The notes under the pieces were generated by a model. That model ran no database searches, was not told the DNA's origin, and was given only the letters and a program-made list of their open reading frames with translations. A stretch of 64,000 bases of DNA from Diphasiastrum complanatum (taxonomy: Eukaryota > Streptophyta > Lycopodiopsida > Lycopodiales > Lycopodiaceae): NCBI GenBank assembly GCA_029204225.1, contig CM055098.1, positions 820,501-884,500 of the forward strand, written 5' to 3'. Position 1 is the first letter of the stretch, and each line of letters opens with the position of its first letter. Below, piece after piece: positions 48,090-60,124 of this stretch. The translations under genes and the position numbers were made by a program.

Positions 48090-48511
48090 ATCTTCAGACT
48101 GAGCAATGCACAAAATTTGTTGTGTGCATTAACACTGAGTGCTTTCGTGAAGAGTCTGCAACCATGTCCTACATTTTGCAGTACGTTAGGCTCACCTCTC
48201 TATCGAGAACCTTGCCCCTAGGCTGTTTGTACATCAAGTTGATGTACTTCGAGGTTGGCAGTTGCAGCATAAGACAGGAGCATTCGGATTGACGAATGTT
48301 TGACGATTGGACTAAAAGTCTCACTATAGTCGACATTTGAGATATGGGTGAATCCTCGTGCTACCAGTCTGGCCTTCCTTCGATCAATTGCTCCATTGGC
48401 ATTATATTTGATCTTAAAGATCCATTTGCAATCAATGACATTGCAGCCAATAGGAGCTTCGACTAATGACCATGTCTGATTCTTGATCAGAGAGGAATAC
48501 TCTCTGTCCAT
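48090..48511 (-). pseudogene. copia-A1 RT start joined to RNase H end
   Basis: RT starts DREYSSLIKNQTWSLVEAP, CNVIDCKWIFKIKYNANGAI, ARLVARGFTHISNVDYSETF and ends at NLEVHQLDVQTA near 48218. The next bases continue (with stops) as REVSLTYCKM*DMVADS and ALSVNAHNKFCALLSLK, the extreme C-terminus of copia RNase H. About 1.3 kb that would code for the catalytic YVDD box and most of RNase H is gone. Confidence 0.85.
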
Positions 48512-48520
48512 GGCTTCTCT

Positions 48521-49760
48521 CTAGAGATCAGAGTCTGGTTGGCTAAGTGCCTCTTTGACAGTCGTCGTTTCCTGCATTAAGAGACAGGTAGACTCAGGAG
48601 TATACCTTGTGGGCTGTGTGCGCACTCGGCTTGATCTTCTGGGAGGATTCAACTGATGAACCGCTCTTGGGACTTGTTGCTGGGTAGCAGCAACATCTTT
48701 GTCTGATTCTTTGTCCCGAAGTGGGTCGACAATAGACACGCCTGAGCCAAAAGCTCGGACTGTTGTGTCAATGGCAGGTGATGAAGGTTCTTCTTGAGCA
48801 ATAGCCTTGCCTTTGAGGTCGACAAACTGATCCTCGATAAAGACTGTATCCCGGCTATACAAGATTTGCTGGGTATCAGGATCGTACAGCTCAGACGAAG
48901 TATATCTGATCAGGATGGTCTTGAGACCTTGGAAGTAGAATTTCTTCCTTGTGTCCTTTGGGATCTGCGCGTAGGCAATGCACCCAAACACTCTTAGGTT
49001 CTTCAAAGAAGACTTAGAGCCTGTCCACACCTCGTGGGGTGTCTTATCTGAGAGGGCCTTGGTTGAACATCTGTTTTGGATGTAAGCTGCAGTGGAGACA
49101 ACTTCAACCCAGAATCTCTTGGGCAACGATGCATGCGATAGCATACATTTGGCAGATTCGACCAGAGTACGGTTTTTCCTCTCAGCTAAGCCTTAAGACT
49201 GAGGACTGTAAGGAGTGATGAATTGCTGCTCAATGACTTGGCTTTCGCAGTACTCCTTAAACTTGACAGAGATATATTCTCCACTGTTGTCTGACCTTAG
49301 GGCCTTGATCGTCCTTCTAGTATCCTTTTCTGCACGCTCCTTGAAGATTTTGAAGCAGTTGAAGGCTTCTAATTTCTTCTTTATGAAGTACACCATAGTC
49401 CTTCTGGAGAATTTGTCAATAAAGGTTATAAAATACTTGGCGTCCTTCAGCGAAGGATTTTTCATCGGGCCACAAATATCTAAATGTACAACATCTAGCA
49501 ATCCTCTAGCAACATGTTGATGGCTTGACTTAAATGGTTTCCTAGTCTGTTTACCAACTAGACAGTCTTGATAGACAGGTAACTCAACCTTTTCGCGAGG
49601 ATAGTCGAGATCAAGAACAATAGATTGTCTAGACATTCATTGTACAACAACATGATTTAAATGACCAAGTCTATAATGCCAAAGTAAACCTTTATTTGAA
49701 TGAATTGAAGTACTGAGAGCCTGACTAGAGGCAGAAAAGCAATGACTCAACTTATACAAC
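48521..49760 (-). pseudogene. copia-A1 pre-integrase and integrase (nearly intact)
   Basis: Pre-integrase LLWHYRLGHLNHVVVQ near 49690 is followed by DVVHLDICGPMKNPSLKDAK (first Asp) and IKALRSDNSGEYISVKFKEY (second Asp). One TAA separates YSPQS from GLAERKNRTLVESAKCMLSH (Glu region, 49190). The C-terminal frame 48521-49144 includes NRCSTKALSDKTPHEVWTG, VFGCIAYAQIPKDTRKKF and a Ser/Pro/Arg-rich tail (NPPRRSSRVRTQPTRYTPES). Integrase would insert element cDNA in the nucleus. Only a few single-base lesions are visible here. Confidence 0.88.
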
Positions 49761-50976
49761 TATCCATGCCTCTTTTTGAGTGCTAGGATCTTGTCTGTCC
49801 TATCAACTACTTTACACTGATCACATTCGCACTCTACTCTATGTCCTAGATCTGTGATTCTGCTTACAGAGCGAAGATTCGTAGATAACTTTGGTACATA
49901 CAGGACTTTAGAGAGTAGCTTAGATTGATCATTTGCAAAGCATAATCTTACAGTGCCTTCATCTTTAATAGCTTGTGTGCTATTGTTGCCAAGGTGAACG
50001 AATTTCTGAGTACTGTAAGGTGTATAGGACTCGAAACAACCAATGAGGCTAGTCATGTGATGAGTGGCTCCAGAATCCAGGAACCAAGAACTGTCGCCAG
50101 ATGCTCCTTGATGGTTGGTCATGAAGGCATCATGATCCGCTTCTTGAATAAGTTGTGGAGCTTCTGCAGCTGCATTTGCCACTTGATTCGACTGCCCTTT
50201 GTTGTTGTTCTTTGCTTGAAATATTCGGCAGTCTTGTATTTCGTGGTTGTTTCATTTGCAGTATCTGCAGAATAGCTTCTTCTTTGTCTACGGTTTTGAC
50301 TATTCCTTGTGCTGAGCTGGTTTCTAGTCTGGCTTTGATTGCTTCGGGTCTTTCTTCTTCTTTTGCTTTGTCGTGCTCTTGTTGGTGTACAAGGCGTGAG
50401 AATCAGCTCAGGAACTCGAGGCTTCATTCCTCTGCGTGTCTTCCTGCAACAACATAGTAATGACTCTCGAAAGAGCCAATTCTAGATGAGTCGTAATGAT
50501 CATCACCTAGCTGTCGTAGGAACTTGGCAAGCTTGTAAGCAGGTGCATCACTGCGTCATGATCGTCTATGACAGATCCGACAGCGGCCATTTGTCTTAGC
50601 AGGTTCTTGAATTGATTAATGTGATTCTGCAGAGAATCACCATTCGTCATCTTGAGGGAGTAGAATTTCTTCCTGAGATGTAGCTTGGAAGCTATATCTC
50701 GCACTTCGTATAGTGTGCTCAACATGTCTGAGCCTCGGATACATGGTCGATCTGGATATCCGTGATGTTGAGGATGATCAGCGCGAAAGCTTTTCCATCC
50801 TTCAGCTTCCATCTGGCGAATGCCGCGTCGTCCCCTTCGGGTTTCCCTTCTGCACCAGTAACAATGTCGTACAATTATTTTGCCATTAGCACAGTTTTCA
50901 TCTTAAATTTCCGCAGATGGTAATTGGCTCCATCAAGCTTGTCCATGATAGGACTGGCTTTCCCTTGGGAATCCAT
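49760..50976 (-). pseudogene. copia-A1 gag and protease (broken)
   Basis: The start ATG at 50974-50976 gives MDSQGKASPIMDKLDGANYH, the usual gag opening. Stops follow at about 50875 and beyond. A second frame (50507-50812) carries LRKKFYSLKMTNGDSLQNHI and FKNLLRQMAAVGSVIDDHDA. The basic nucleocapsid part is shifted (near 50250). The protease frame 49760-50182 begins WFLDSGATHHMTSLIGCFES, with LLSKVLYVPKLSTNLRSVSR after it. Confidence 0.85.
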
Positions 50977-51152
50977 GTGGAAGAGTTAGTTTAAGTGATA
51001 GGAGAAACTATCAGTGACTTAAGTATGAAAATCTGATACTGAAAAAATACAGAACAAGAAAACAATTACTCTATCAGCTAGTAGAGTCTTGTATTGTGGA
51101 AGCTTGTACTATAGAGTCTTGTACTGTGGAAGCTTATCAAGCTATGAAAATA

Positions 51153-51164
51153 GTTCTGATACCA
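51153..51164 (-). other. Primer-binding site of copia-A1
   Basis: The minus strand reads TGGTATCAGAAC, one base from the perfect iMet site seen in copia-A2. Confidence 0.9.
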
Positions 51165-52047
51165 TGTTGGAGAGAGAGGAGAGATGAATGATGAACACGA
51201 ACGAGACACGAAATCGAACAAGAAATGATGAGAAACGAACTCGAACAGAAAATGTTCGTGCGCAGCAAAATGAGTTATACGACTCTCTCCGTAAGCATGA
51301 CTACACCTATCAGAATGAACAGAACTTTAATGATAAAAATCATGGTCATTCTTGATTACGTAGCCAAGCATTAATGGATGAAACGCCAGAAGAATAATTT
51401 GTCGCGAATAGCAAGACAAATTATATGTCGCGAATGATTCGCGAAGAGCTAGATTGTGCTCGACTAATAATTAGTCGCGAATGATTTGCAAAAGACAAGA
51501 CCAAATGTTAGTCGTTTATTACCAGAAAGAACAACTAGAAAGATCAGATATAATAAATGATAAGCATAGCAGTATTAACATAGATCTGAACGTAGAACAA
51601 AGAGCTATATCAGATTAAGTATATCATGTATACATGTCAATAATGTAGTAGATCATAAGATAATAGCAGATGAAATCGCGTGCCCTACGAAACTTATTTC
51701 AATCTGTAAAAAGGGATGAAACCTTAATTTTGACAAGAATGAAGAATCAATGCTCAGGGCATCTACTTTGTCTACTTCTGTATCTGTCTCTTCACTCATC
51801 AACTTATTCACCCATTCTCCTCTTCTTGAATACACAAATGGTATCTAGTATATATACATTATATTATAGGTGTGCAGATGTGGAAAGTATGGTGGATGTG
51901 CTGTCTATAAGAGATCGTGGGTGGCCGCAGTCGTTGTCCAGTCTATTAGCGCAGCTGCATGGGGTGAGCGTGAAAAGGTGCGACGTCAGTCAGTGCTTAA
52001 GTGACCGTTGGTGATGACGTTTTGCCTGTCACCATAACCTATGTACC
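51165..52047 (-). repeat. Copia-A1 5' LTR, outer end missing
   Basis: It aligns with 55079-56060 from TGTTGGAGAG to GCCTGTCACCATAACCTATGTA, then breaks into unrelated gene-like sequence. The missing outer part corresponds to the piece kept at 47885-48057. Confidence 0.9.
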
Positions 52048-52480
52048 ATCAGCAAAACCAGCCAAGAATGCTAGTACAACTCCAACCTTCAAATGATGCA
52101 AACCAATGTACCTAGTTTTACCATATCTTGACAATTTGCACACATCCACATGAAATTGCTCAAACATGAGATAGAAGAAGTAAAGTAAACTTGAACAACA
52201 CTTCCTTGCTGCTCCTTTGACCTTACTGGAGTCTTCAAACACCTGCAAAAATAGATCCATAACATCTTTGCCAATTGACCCTCCTTTGATGCTCTAGCTT
52301 GAAATTGCCACCTTTCCTTTTGTGTTGTTGAAGCCCTTTGAGAGCAGCCTCTTGATCTTCCTTTTGACCATCAAAGCCATTGACTAAGACCTCTTTTTCA
52401 GATCCATTAGTTGATTTTCTAGCTGTAGGGTCTTCGATCTGCTGTTGTTGAAGCCCTCCGCCTGTCAACAAGGGTTAGGC
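52048..52480 (-). other. Gene-like fragment of unknown origin between two retroelements
   Basis: On the minus strand a first open block (GGGLQQQQIEDPTARKSTNG, VLVNGFDGQKEDQEAALKGL, hydrophilic) runs to about 52262. It is followed by a TTTTTGCAG acceptor-like site and a second open block (VFEDSSKVKGAARKCCSSLL, YLMFEQFHVDVCKLSRYGKT, LKVGVVLAFLAGFADG) to the LTR junction. The composition change from hydrophilic to partly hydrophobic and the acceptor-like site suggest two exons of a captured host gene. I do not recognise the family. Confidence 0.35.
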
Positions 52481-52487
52481 ACCTAAC

Positions 52488-53272
52488 TATGCATAGATGC
52501 TACTTTTAGTTAGTTCCCTACTTTTCATCTAACTCTACCACCACTAACACTACTTCCACTAGCTCTACTCCCCTAAACTACCTTTATCATGATTGTGGGT
52601 GAAAGGAAAGAGAAGATTAGATCAGCTGCCAGTGCATGCACAACTAGTAAGCATGTTTCACAGAGTTTATGTAGAACTTCGTGGCATAGTTGTAGAGATT
52701 TGGATTCATTAAGGCGTTGCATTGTGGCAATCCTTAATGAAGGGATCAAAAACTCTATTGGCATTACAACATCCTGACCATATACCAATTGGAAGTGTGT
52801 TTGATCAATGCTTCTTTTATATGTTGTCTTGAATGCCCATAGAGCTGCATGCAACTTGTGTTCCCAATCCGATCTGCTAGCTTCAACTATTTTCGTGAGC
52901 GCGCTACACAGGATCTTATTGGATGATTCTGCTTGCCCATTACTACAAGGATAATAAGGCGTACTGGTTCTATGGATCACGAAGAATTCCTCCAAGAGGA
53001 CCTTGATGGTCTCATTGATGAAATGACTTCCGCGATCATTGACATCCAAAGTGCACAATGATATTTTCATAAAGGAACTTGGCAGTGGTCCTAGCATCAG
53101 CTACTCTTATTGCCTTGGCTTCGACCCACTTGGTGAGATAGTCGGTGGCTACGATTATGTATCGAGCCTGGGTACTTCTTGCTACAGGGTGAATTGGACC
53201 GATGTAATCCAATCCCCGCTTTTCGAATGGTACTTGGGCTAAGACTGGGTGCAGTAGGTCATAATTCAATCT
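52488..53272 (-). pseudogene. gypsy-B type integrase joined to LTR end
   Basis: The integrase runs from RLNYDLLHPVLAQVPFEKRG and LDYIGPIHPVARSTQARYII (first Asp) through VNDRGSHFINETIKVLLEEF (second Asp) to YPCSNGQAESSNKILCSALT (Glu) and LVYGQDVVMPIEFLIPSLRI. All three catalytic residues are present, unlike in the copy at 36 kb. After ALAAD (52617) it jumps to the LTR-end block 52491-52615, also found at 34113-34250. A frame change near 53050 divides the domain. Confidence 0.82.
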
Positions 53273-53306
53273 CGAGGTATCAGGATCATACAACTTGTAA
53301 GTGTTA

Positions 53307-54921
53307 TCAGATGAAGTATATCCGATCAGGATGGTCTTGAGACCTTGGAAGTCCAAAGGCTACAAAATACTTGGCGTCCTTCAGCAAAGGATTTTTCATC
53401 GGGCCACAAATATCTGAACGTACAACATCTAGCAATCCTCTAGCAACATGCTGATGGCTTGACTTAAATGGTTTCCTAGTCTGTTTACCAACTAGACAGT
53501 CTTGACAGACAGGTAACTCAACCTTTTCGCGAGGATAGTCGAGATCAAGAACAATAGATTGTCTAGACATTCATTGTACAGCAGCATGATTTAAATGACC
53601 AAGTCTATAATGTCAAAGTAAACCTTTATTTGAATGAATTGAAGTATTGAGATCCTGATTAGAGGCAGAAAAGCAATGACTCAACTTATACAAGTATCCA
53701 TGCCTCTTTCTGAGTGCTAGGATCTTGCCTGTCCTATCAACTACTTTACACTGATCACATTCGAACTCTACTCTATGTCCTAGATCTATGATTCTGCTTA
53801 CAGAGCGGAGATTCGTAGATAACTTTGGTACATACAGGACTTTAGAGAGTAGCTTAGATTGATCATTTGCAAAGCATAATCTTATAGTGCCTTCACCTTT
53901 AATAGCTTGTGTGCTATTGTTGCCAAGGTGAACGAATTTTTGAGTACTGTAAGGCGTATAGGACTCGAAACAACCAATGAGGCTAGTCATGTGATGAGTG
54001 GCTCCGGAATCCAGGAACCAAGAACTGTCGCCAGATGCTCCTTGATGATTGGTCATGAAGGCATCATGATCCGCTTCTTGAATAGGCTGTGGAGCTTCTG
54101 CAGCTGCATTTGCCACTTGATTCGACTGCCCTTTGCTGTTGTTCTTTGCTTGAAGTATTCGGTAGTCTTGTATTTCATAGTTGTTTCGTTTGCAGTATCT
54201 ACATAACAGCTTCTTCTTTGTCTGTGGATTTGATTGTTCCTTGTGTTGAGCTGGTTTCTGATCTGGCTTTGATTGCTTCGGGACTTTCTTCTTTTTGTGC
54301 TTTGGCGTGCTCTTGTTGGTGTACAAGGCATGAGAATCAGCTGAGGAACTCGAGGCTTTGTTCCTTCGCGTGTCTTCTTGCAACAACATAGTAATGACTC
54401 TCGAAAGAGTCAATTCTGGATGAGGTGTGATGATCATCACCCAGTTGTCGTAAGAACTTGGCAAGCTTGTAAGCAGTTGCATCACTGCATCTTAATCGTC
54501 TATGACAGATCCGACAGCAGCCATTCGTCTTAGCAGGTTCTTGAATTAATTAATGTGATTTTGCAGAGAATCACCATTCTTCATCTTGAGGGAGTAGAAT
54601 TTCTTCCTGAGATGTAGCTTGGAAGCTATATCTCGCACTTCGTATAGTGTGCTCCTAGACTTTTTTCGATGCGTGAGCGTCGGATACATGGACGATCTAG
54701 GTATCCGTGTTGTTGAGGATGATCAGCGCAAAAGCTTTTTCACCCTTCAACTTCCATCTGGCGATTGTCGCATCATTCGCTTTGGGTTTCCCTTCTGCAC
54801 CCATAACAACGTCATACAACTCTTTTGCCATTAGTACAGTTTTCATCTTAAATTTTCACAGATGGTAATTGGCTCCATCAAGCTTGTCCATGATAGGACT
54901 GGCTTTCCCTTGGGAATCCAT
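53307..54921 (-). pseudogene. copia-A2 gag-protease-pre-integrase
   Basis: The gag start ATG is at 54919-54921. The 290-codon frame 53613-54485 includes the gag end, a Lys-rich nucleocapsid with CRYCKRNNYEIQDYR (a degenerate CCHC knuckle), the protease WFLDSGATHHMTSLIGCF, and pre-integrase start KILALRKRHGYLYKLSHCF. The next frame (53307-53570) holds CQDCLVGKQTRKPFKSSHQH and DICGPMKNPLLKDAKYFVAF and then stops at the deletion. This frame is longer open than in copia-A1, so A2 is the better-kept copy of gag-protease. Confidence 0.87.
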
Positions 54922-55066
54922 GTGGAAGAGTTACTTTGAGTGATGGGAGAAACTATCAGTGACTTAAGTATGAAAATCTGATACTGAAAAATACAGAACA
55001 AGAAAACAATTACTCTATCGGCTAGTAGAGTCTTGTATTGTGGAAGCTTATCAAGCTATGAAAATA

Positions 55067-55078
55067 GCTCTGATACCA
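55067..55078 (-). other. Primer-binding site of copia-A2
   Basis: The minus strand reads TGGTATCAGAGC, a perfect iMet-type site, directly against the LTR. Confidence 0.94.
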
Positions 55079-56224
55079 CGTTGGAGAGAGGGAGATGAAC
55101 GAGTTGAGAAAATGTGTCGTATGTTAGAAACGAAAAATAAGTTCAAAGAGGTAAGACGAACACGAACAAGAAACGAACGAGAAACGAACTTGAACAAAAA
55201 ATGTTCGTGCCCAGCGGAACGAGCTATACGACTCTCTCCAAAAGCATGACTACGCCTACTAGAACAAACAAAATGGTAGTGATGGAAATCACAGTCGTTC
55301 TTGATTACGTAGCCAAACTTTAATAAATGAATGAAGCTCCAGAAGAATGGTTTGTCGCGAATAATGAGACAAACTATTCGTCGTGAATGATTCGCGAAGA
55401 GCTAGATGGTGCTCAACTGATAATTAGTCGCGAATGAGTCGCAAAAGACAAGATTAGTTAGTCGTTTATTACCAGAAAGAACAACTAGAAAGATCAGACA
55501 GAATGAGTGATAAGCATAGCAATATTAACATAGATCTGATCGCAGAACAAAGAATTGTATCAGATTAAGTATATCATGTATACATGTCAATATTGCGGTA
55601 GAGCACAAGACAATAGCGGACGAAACCGCGTGCCCTACGAAGCTTATGCAATCTGTAAAGGAATAAAACCTTATTGTTGACAATCAAGAATCAATGCGCA
55701 AGGCATCTACTTCGTCTCATTCATCAACTAATCAACTCATTCACTCATTAACCTGAATACCCAAATGGTAACCAGTATACATCATATTACAGGTGTGTAG
55801 ATGTGGAAAGTACAGAGTGGATGTGCTGTCTGTAAGAGATCGTGGGTGGATGCAGTCGTTGTCCGATCTATTAGTGCAGCTGCATGGGGTGAGCGTGAAA
55901 AGGGTGCGACGTCAGTCAGTGCTGAAGTGATCGTTGGTGATGACAATGCAAAAAGTGCGTCACTCTTACGAGTAGCCTTAGGATTAGATTTACAGGGTGC
56001 CTTTGCTTTTAGGGCACCTTTGGCATGCTGTAAGATAATGTCCCCTTTTCGCCTGTCACCATAACATGTGTAAAAACACAGTGTTGCAATTCTTTTGCCT
56101 TTCTTCGTGGGCAAATTTGCGTGTAAATATGCAGACTGCGCAACAACGTTAGTAAATATGCAGCATGAATGGAGGTAGATTAAAATGGGATTTAAGGAGG
56201 AGAGTAGAGGGAATAAATCCAACA
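55079..56224 (-). repeat. Copia-A2 5' LTR, full length (about 1146 bp)
   Basis: It runs from CGTTGGAGAG (TG changed to CG) to AATAAATCCAACA. It is the only full copy of this LTR in the window and is the reference for the pieces at 42696, 47885 and 51165. Several TCGCGAA/TTCGCGAA motifs cluster at about 55350-55445. Confidence 0.9.
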
Positions 56225-56289
56225 ATGAATGGATTAGATGTTTTAATGCCAAGTTTGGCACATGACATTTCTATGTAGTGAATCCTCCA

Positions 56290-56621
56290 TAGTGAACACT
56301 TAGAATATTTTTGAGAGCCCATTGACAAAACTCGAATTCTACTCTATGTACTTTGATGATTTTTGGATCTAAGCAAGTAGAAAGTGATTTGCACTTTATT
56401 TTCAGTCTACAGACCTTATAAGTGTTGATCCACACGTGTGTGGGCTATACTTTGCTTTAGATTAATGATTATAGATTGCTCTTGATTGATACATGCTAAA
56501 TTGTTGATCTAGATCTCAAAATCTAGTGTCTAGTTTCTATTTGTTTTATGATCAATCAATCAATCACTCTTGTGAGGCATTAATGCACTCATTTATGGTC
56601 CAAAGTATTGTACTTTGACAC
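56290..56621 (+). repeat. Diverged copia-C LTR fragment
   Basis: Blocks such as CACACGTGTGTGGGCT, CAATCACTCTTGTG and CATTTATGGTCC, ending in TTTGACAC, match the reverse complement of 14568-14900. It abuts the outer end of the copia-A2 LTR. Confidence 0.7.
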
Positions 56622-59600
56622 GTGCATCTCCAAGCTAGGAGATGTATGAGAGACTTCTAAAAATGAATTTGTGATGCACCGTCAAAATTTCAAAGGGACA
56701 TATAAAAGGTTACATAAGAGTTGGAAGTAAATCTCTAGCAGCAAAAAGATCTTGTTGAAAAACAAAATTTTATGTTTTCATATAAGAGGCTAGTTACCCT
56801 ACTAAAACATAGAAACTAGTGATGAGGCAACAAGAGCCCAACTTTTTAGAAAAGCAACCGAAGTAGTGGAAGCTGTAGATACAAGGCCAACATCAGCTGA
56901 GGAAGCAGGAATAGAAATTTATTTCTTAAAAAAATGACCTTCACGTGAACCAAAAGTTCCTAGCCCCAAAAATCGACCAAATATTTCCAACAAAGTATCA
57001 TCAAAATCTTATACTAATGATAAGAAGAACTTAAATTGTACAAGATAGCTAGGATGTTGGACAAAATATTGAGTACGAGTACCTCGGTGTTTTTGAGGCT
57101 GTGGTAATATATCATAATGACAAGCAAATCCATCTAGAATATGAATGAAGTGACAAACTCAAAAGAATTTGCTAGAAAGCTTCTTGGACACCAAACTACA
57201 CACGTAAACATGTTCTCCATAAGCCCAAGAGAGGAAAGATCAGGCTTGAGAAATGCAAGAAAGTTGGGATGAGTACTTCAATAGCAAGTCTCACAATATG
57301 TGTATCATATGCAATTGCAATGGAGGGGAATAGACATGAGAAAAAATTGTAGCTGTAGCACACAATGCACGATAATGTGCCAAAGAAAAGAAAGATCTAG
57401 CTAAGGGATCCAATTGTCAAGTTCTCTCAGTAGAAGGAATGACGGTAACTTCGCTTGTACAAAAGGAATGAGTTGGGCTAGCGGACCTTTTGTGCACCAC
57501 ACAGTTCTTGAAAGATAGCTGCTCGAGATTCAGACTTGAGTTAAAGCATGAACAACAGGTGGGCTCACAACCACCTGGGAGTAGCATATCCAGACTGACA
57601 GAAATAGATGAGCATGAAACGTGTCACAAATTAGCTAGACCTTGCAATCAACCTGTGTAAAACTTCACCCACTACGATCGGATGCACACCGCTAGACGAG
57701 TTATCAAGGCTAAAAGACCAGTGGCACCAAATTAGAAACCGTTTGTCAGAACGTTAGTCTGTCAAGCTTGATAAAATTTTCTTCAACAGTACTCTACAGA
57801 GGCATGAATATGGTGTGCTTTTTCTCTTGTGACTTTTCTTCAGGTTTCATCTTGTTACTTGTCCTTAGGATTCAGAATCAGCAAGACTTAGTTGTTCTTG
57901 CATGTAGTGTATCATACTTTGTTCTCTTCATTGCTTGACTGAAGTGCGCTGGATGCTTCTGCATATAAAGGGGCAACACAGTGGATCCTCAGCACAAACA
58001 TATGATAAACTTCAGCTCTTTGTCTGAAGCTACTGATGACAATTCGCAGAATTTACTATTTGAATTCAACAGAACTAAGCTTGTGAGCATTTCTGCGTAA
58101 AAAACTTCATGTGACTGTGAAGTTGAAAGATACTAAGTTTGCAATATTTTATACTAATGTCTGATAAGTATTTATAGACCTCGGTTGCAGACAAGTTGGC
58201 CCAATAACAAGAGCCAGACATGCAAATTTTTAGACAACGTGCCGGGGTTTATTCTTGATGTTCATCTGTTAACAAATTTCAAGGGTCCAAGGTTTAGACT
58301 GAACAATGTAATCGTCAAACTGATCCATCTTGTTGCATGATAGTCACCTGAGAGCATCAACCGCCCAAAAGAAATTAAAACTGCAGCAACTGATATGGTG
58401 AATACGGGAGGCTAAAAGTGTGCATGTGCATGCATGGTACTTAATAAATAGCTTACGCTTTGATTGAGAAAAATTGCGTTTTTGATTTCTTAAAATTTAA
58501 TTTGCCAGCATCTGACAGCTTAACATTACCGCAATATCTCTGGTGCATTTCAACGAGCAAAATGCTTGTTTCAAAGGAAAAGAAAGGTTACAGATCTAGT
58601 CTATTGTTATGAATATTGCACTCCTATTGCACTCTAAATCCACTGAATTTGCTATAAGTCTATAGAAGATACGATGTCTCGTGGATTGAGGCTTGAATTT
58701 CTCCCAACGGTTACAAAGCTTATGAAGGAATAATCAGATACGCAGGATTAAAGCCTTGGTCTTATGTTCTGATTGAAGAATGTACTGGACATTTGAAACT
58801 GAAATGACTTATGATGGTTCTAATGTGCCATTTCTTAAATGATATCGTTGTAGGTGTACCAATGTACTTGCCTGCACGTTTGCATAGGTACATCGTCCTA
58901 GAAAGCTAAATCTATTTTCTTGGTTTTTCGTACTATGCATGGAATGTGTAACTTTGGTATAAAGGTAATTTTTTTAGTTGCATGTTTTTGATAACATAAT
59001 GAAACTTCGACCTCCGTATACCATAGAAATCTAATGCTTAGAGATGCTCTACCATTTTCATTATATTTGAAAATGTAAATCAGTATGCGATCCTCCAGAA
59101 AACGTTATCTTGCTATACCAGTGCAAACAACGGAAAATTCATGGCGATCAAACTAGCCTATATCATAGAACTTAGACTCCATTTCGAATCCGCTGCCAAG
59201 GAATCATATGATTTTTTCATAATCCATTTAGCGTCCTCCTAATGTTGTGTGATATGAGTTTTTTATGTATTTTGTCCAGCAAAATTTGTAAAATATAAAT
59301 GATCTTGTGCGTGGTTGACTAATTAGCGTTTCCAGCAAGTTTTGGTTCATGGTTTAGATGGAGAACCCCTTTGCCTTCATACTGTCAAAGAATTTCGGTA
59401 TATCAGAGCTGAAAGCAACACTGGTCTACAATTTATGGCATCTGTCACTTGAGGAGCAGAAACTGGTAAGCTTTTTCGAATTGATCATTGATGTTTTATG
59501 TATGGCCAGTGCTCTGCCAGTACCAGTTATCAACATGAAATATATGATCACAACGCATTTTCCCGTCTGCATTTAGCTTAGTAATCTCAAGCTTGAGTAT

Positions 59601-60124
59601 TCAGGACAATTATAATGCACGTCGCGACATAAGCAGTGATTCAAACTTAAAAGCCAGGGTGCACAAAACTAAAGGGTGCAGATTTGGTTCAAAAAACACA
59701 TAATGAAATCCAGCATATAGATGATGTGCTATCTATTGCATCAATTTCGCGCTCCAGTATAGCTCATAGACGTTTATTAACTCTGTCTAAGCTGCTTACT
59801 AGTATACAATGTACACTGAGCTAGACTAAATTTATCACCGCGAAGACACGATGGCCTAATGAATTTCTTCAGACTTTTCAAGACTTAGTTATATTGGAAC
59901 CACGCCTACTCAAACCCACAAGTCGGGTATACATAGACTATCTATTGATCATTGGGAACTTGAACTTTTACTTGAAGATAGCAATCTTCATTTGTATCTT
60001 TTATGTTCGCTGTGAAATGCAAGACTTGGGCCATCATTCGCTATAAAATGGAAAGATGCATGTGCTAAGAGACAACCTTACAACTCTGCCAATGCATTAA
60101 ATTAAAGAATTTGCTGGCATTTCT
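56622..60124. other. Non-coding spacer downstream of the MYB gene
   Basis: No recognisable gene or element is found. The last few hundred bases before 60125 are the likely 3' UTR of the MYB gene; no single clear polyadenylation signal stands out. A 72-codon plus-strand frame at 59358 has no supporting features. Confidence 0.5.

Larger units (their letters stand above)
48058..51164 (-). mobile_element. Copia-A1 internal region, with most of RT and RNase H deleted
   Basis: Minus-strand order: PBS, gag, protease, integrase, start of RT, then a jump to the end of RNase H, then a purine tract GATTAAGGGGGGG (48058-48070) beside the LTR. The RT catalytic region is lost, so the copy could only have moved with help. 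Confidence 0.9.
53273..55078 (-). mobile_element. Copia-A2 internal region, chimeric with gypsy at 53272
   Basis: This is a second copy of the copia-A family: PBS, gag, protease, pre-integrase, then a deletion of the integrase core, a short C-terminal piece (LKTILIGYTSSDNTYKLYDP) and a direct join to gypsy integrase. The join lies inside an open frame (53036-53356), which therefore reads from copia into gypsy without a stop. Confidence 0.85.

Noticed and set aside
55782-56261. 159-codon minus-strand frame
   Set aside because: It lies wholly inside the copia-A2 LTR, which is non-coding in the related copies.
59358-59576. 72-codon plus-strand frame downstream of the MYB gene
   Set aside because: Protein-like in places but alone, with no homologue recognised and no splice context.
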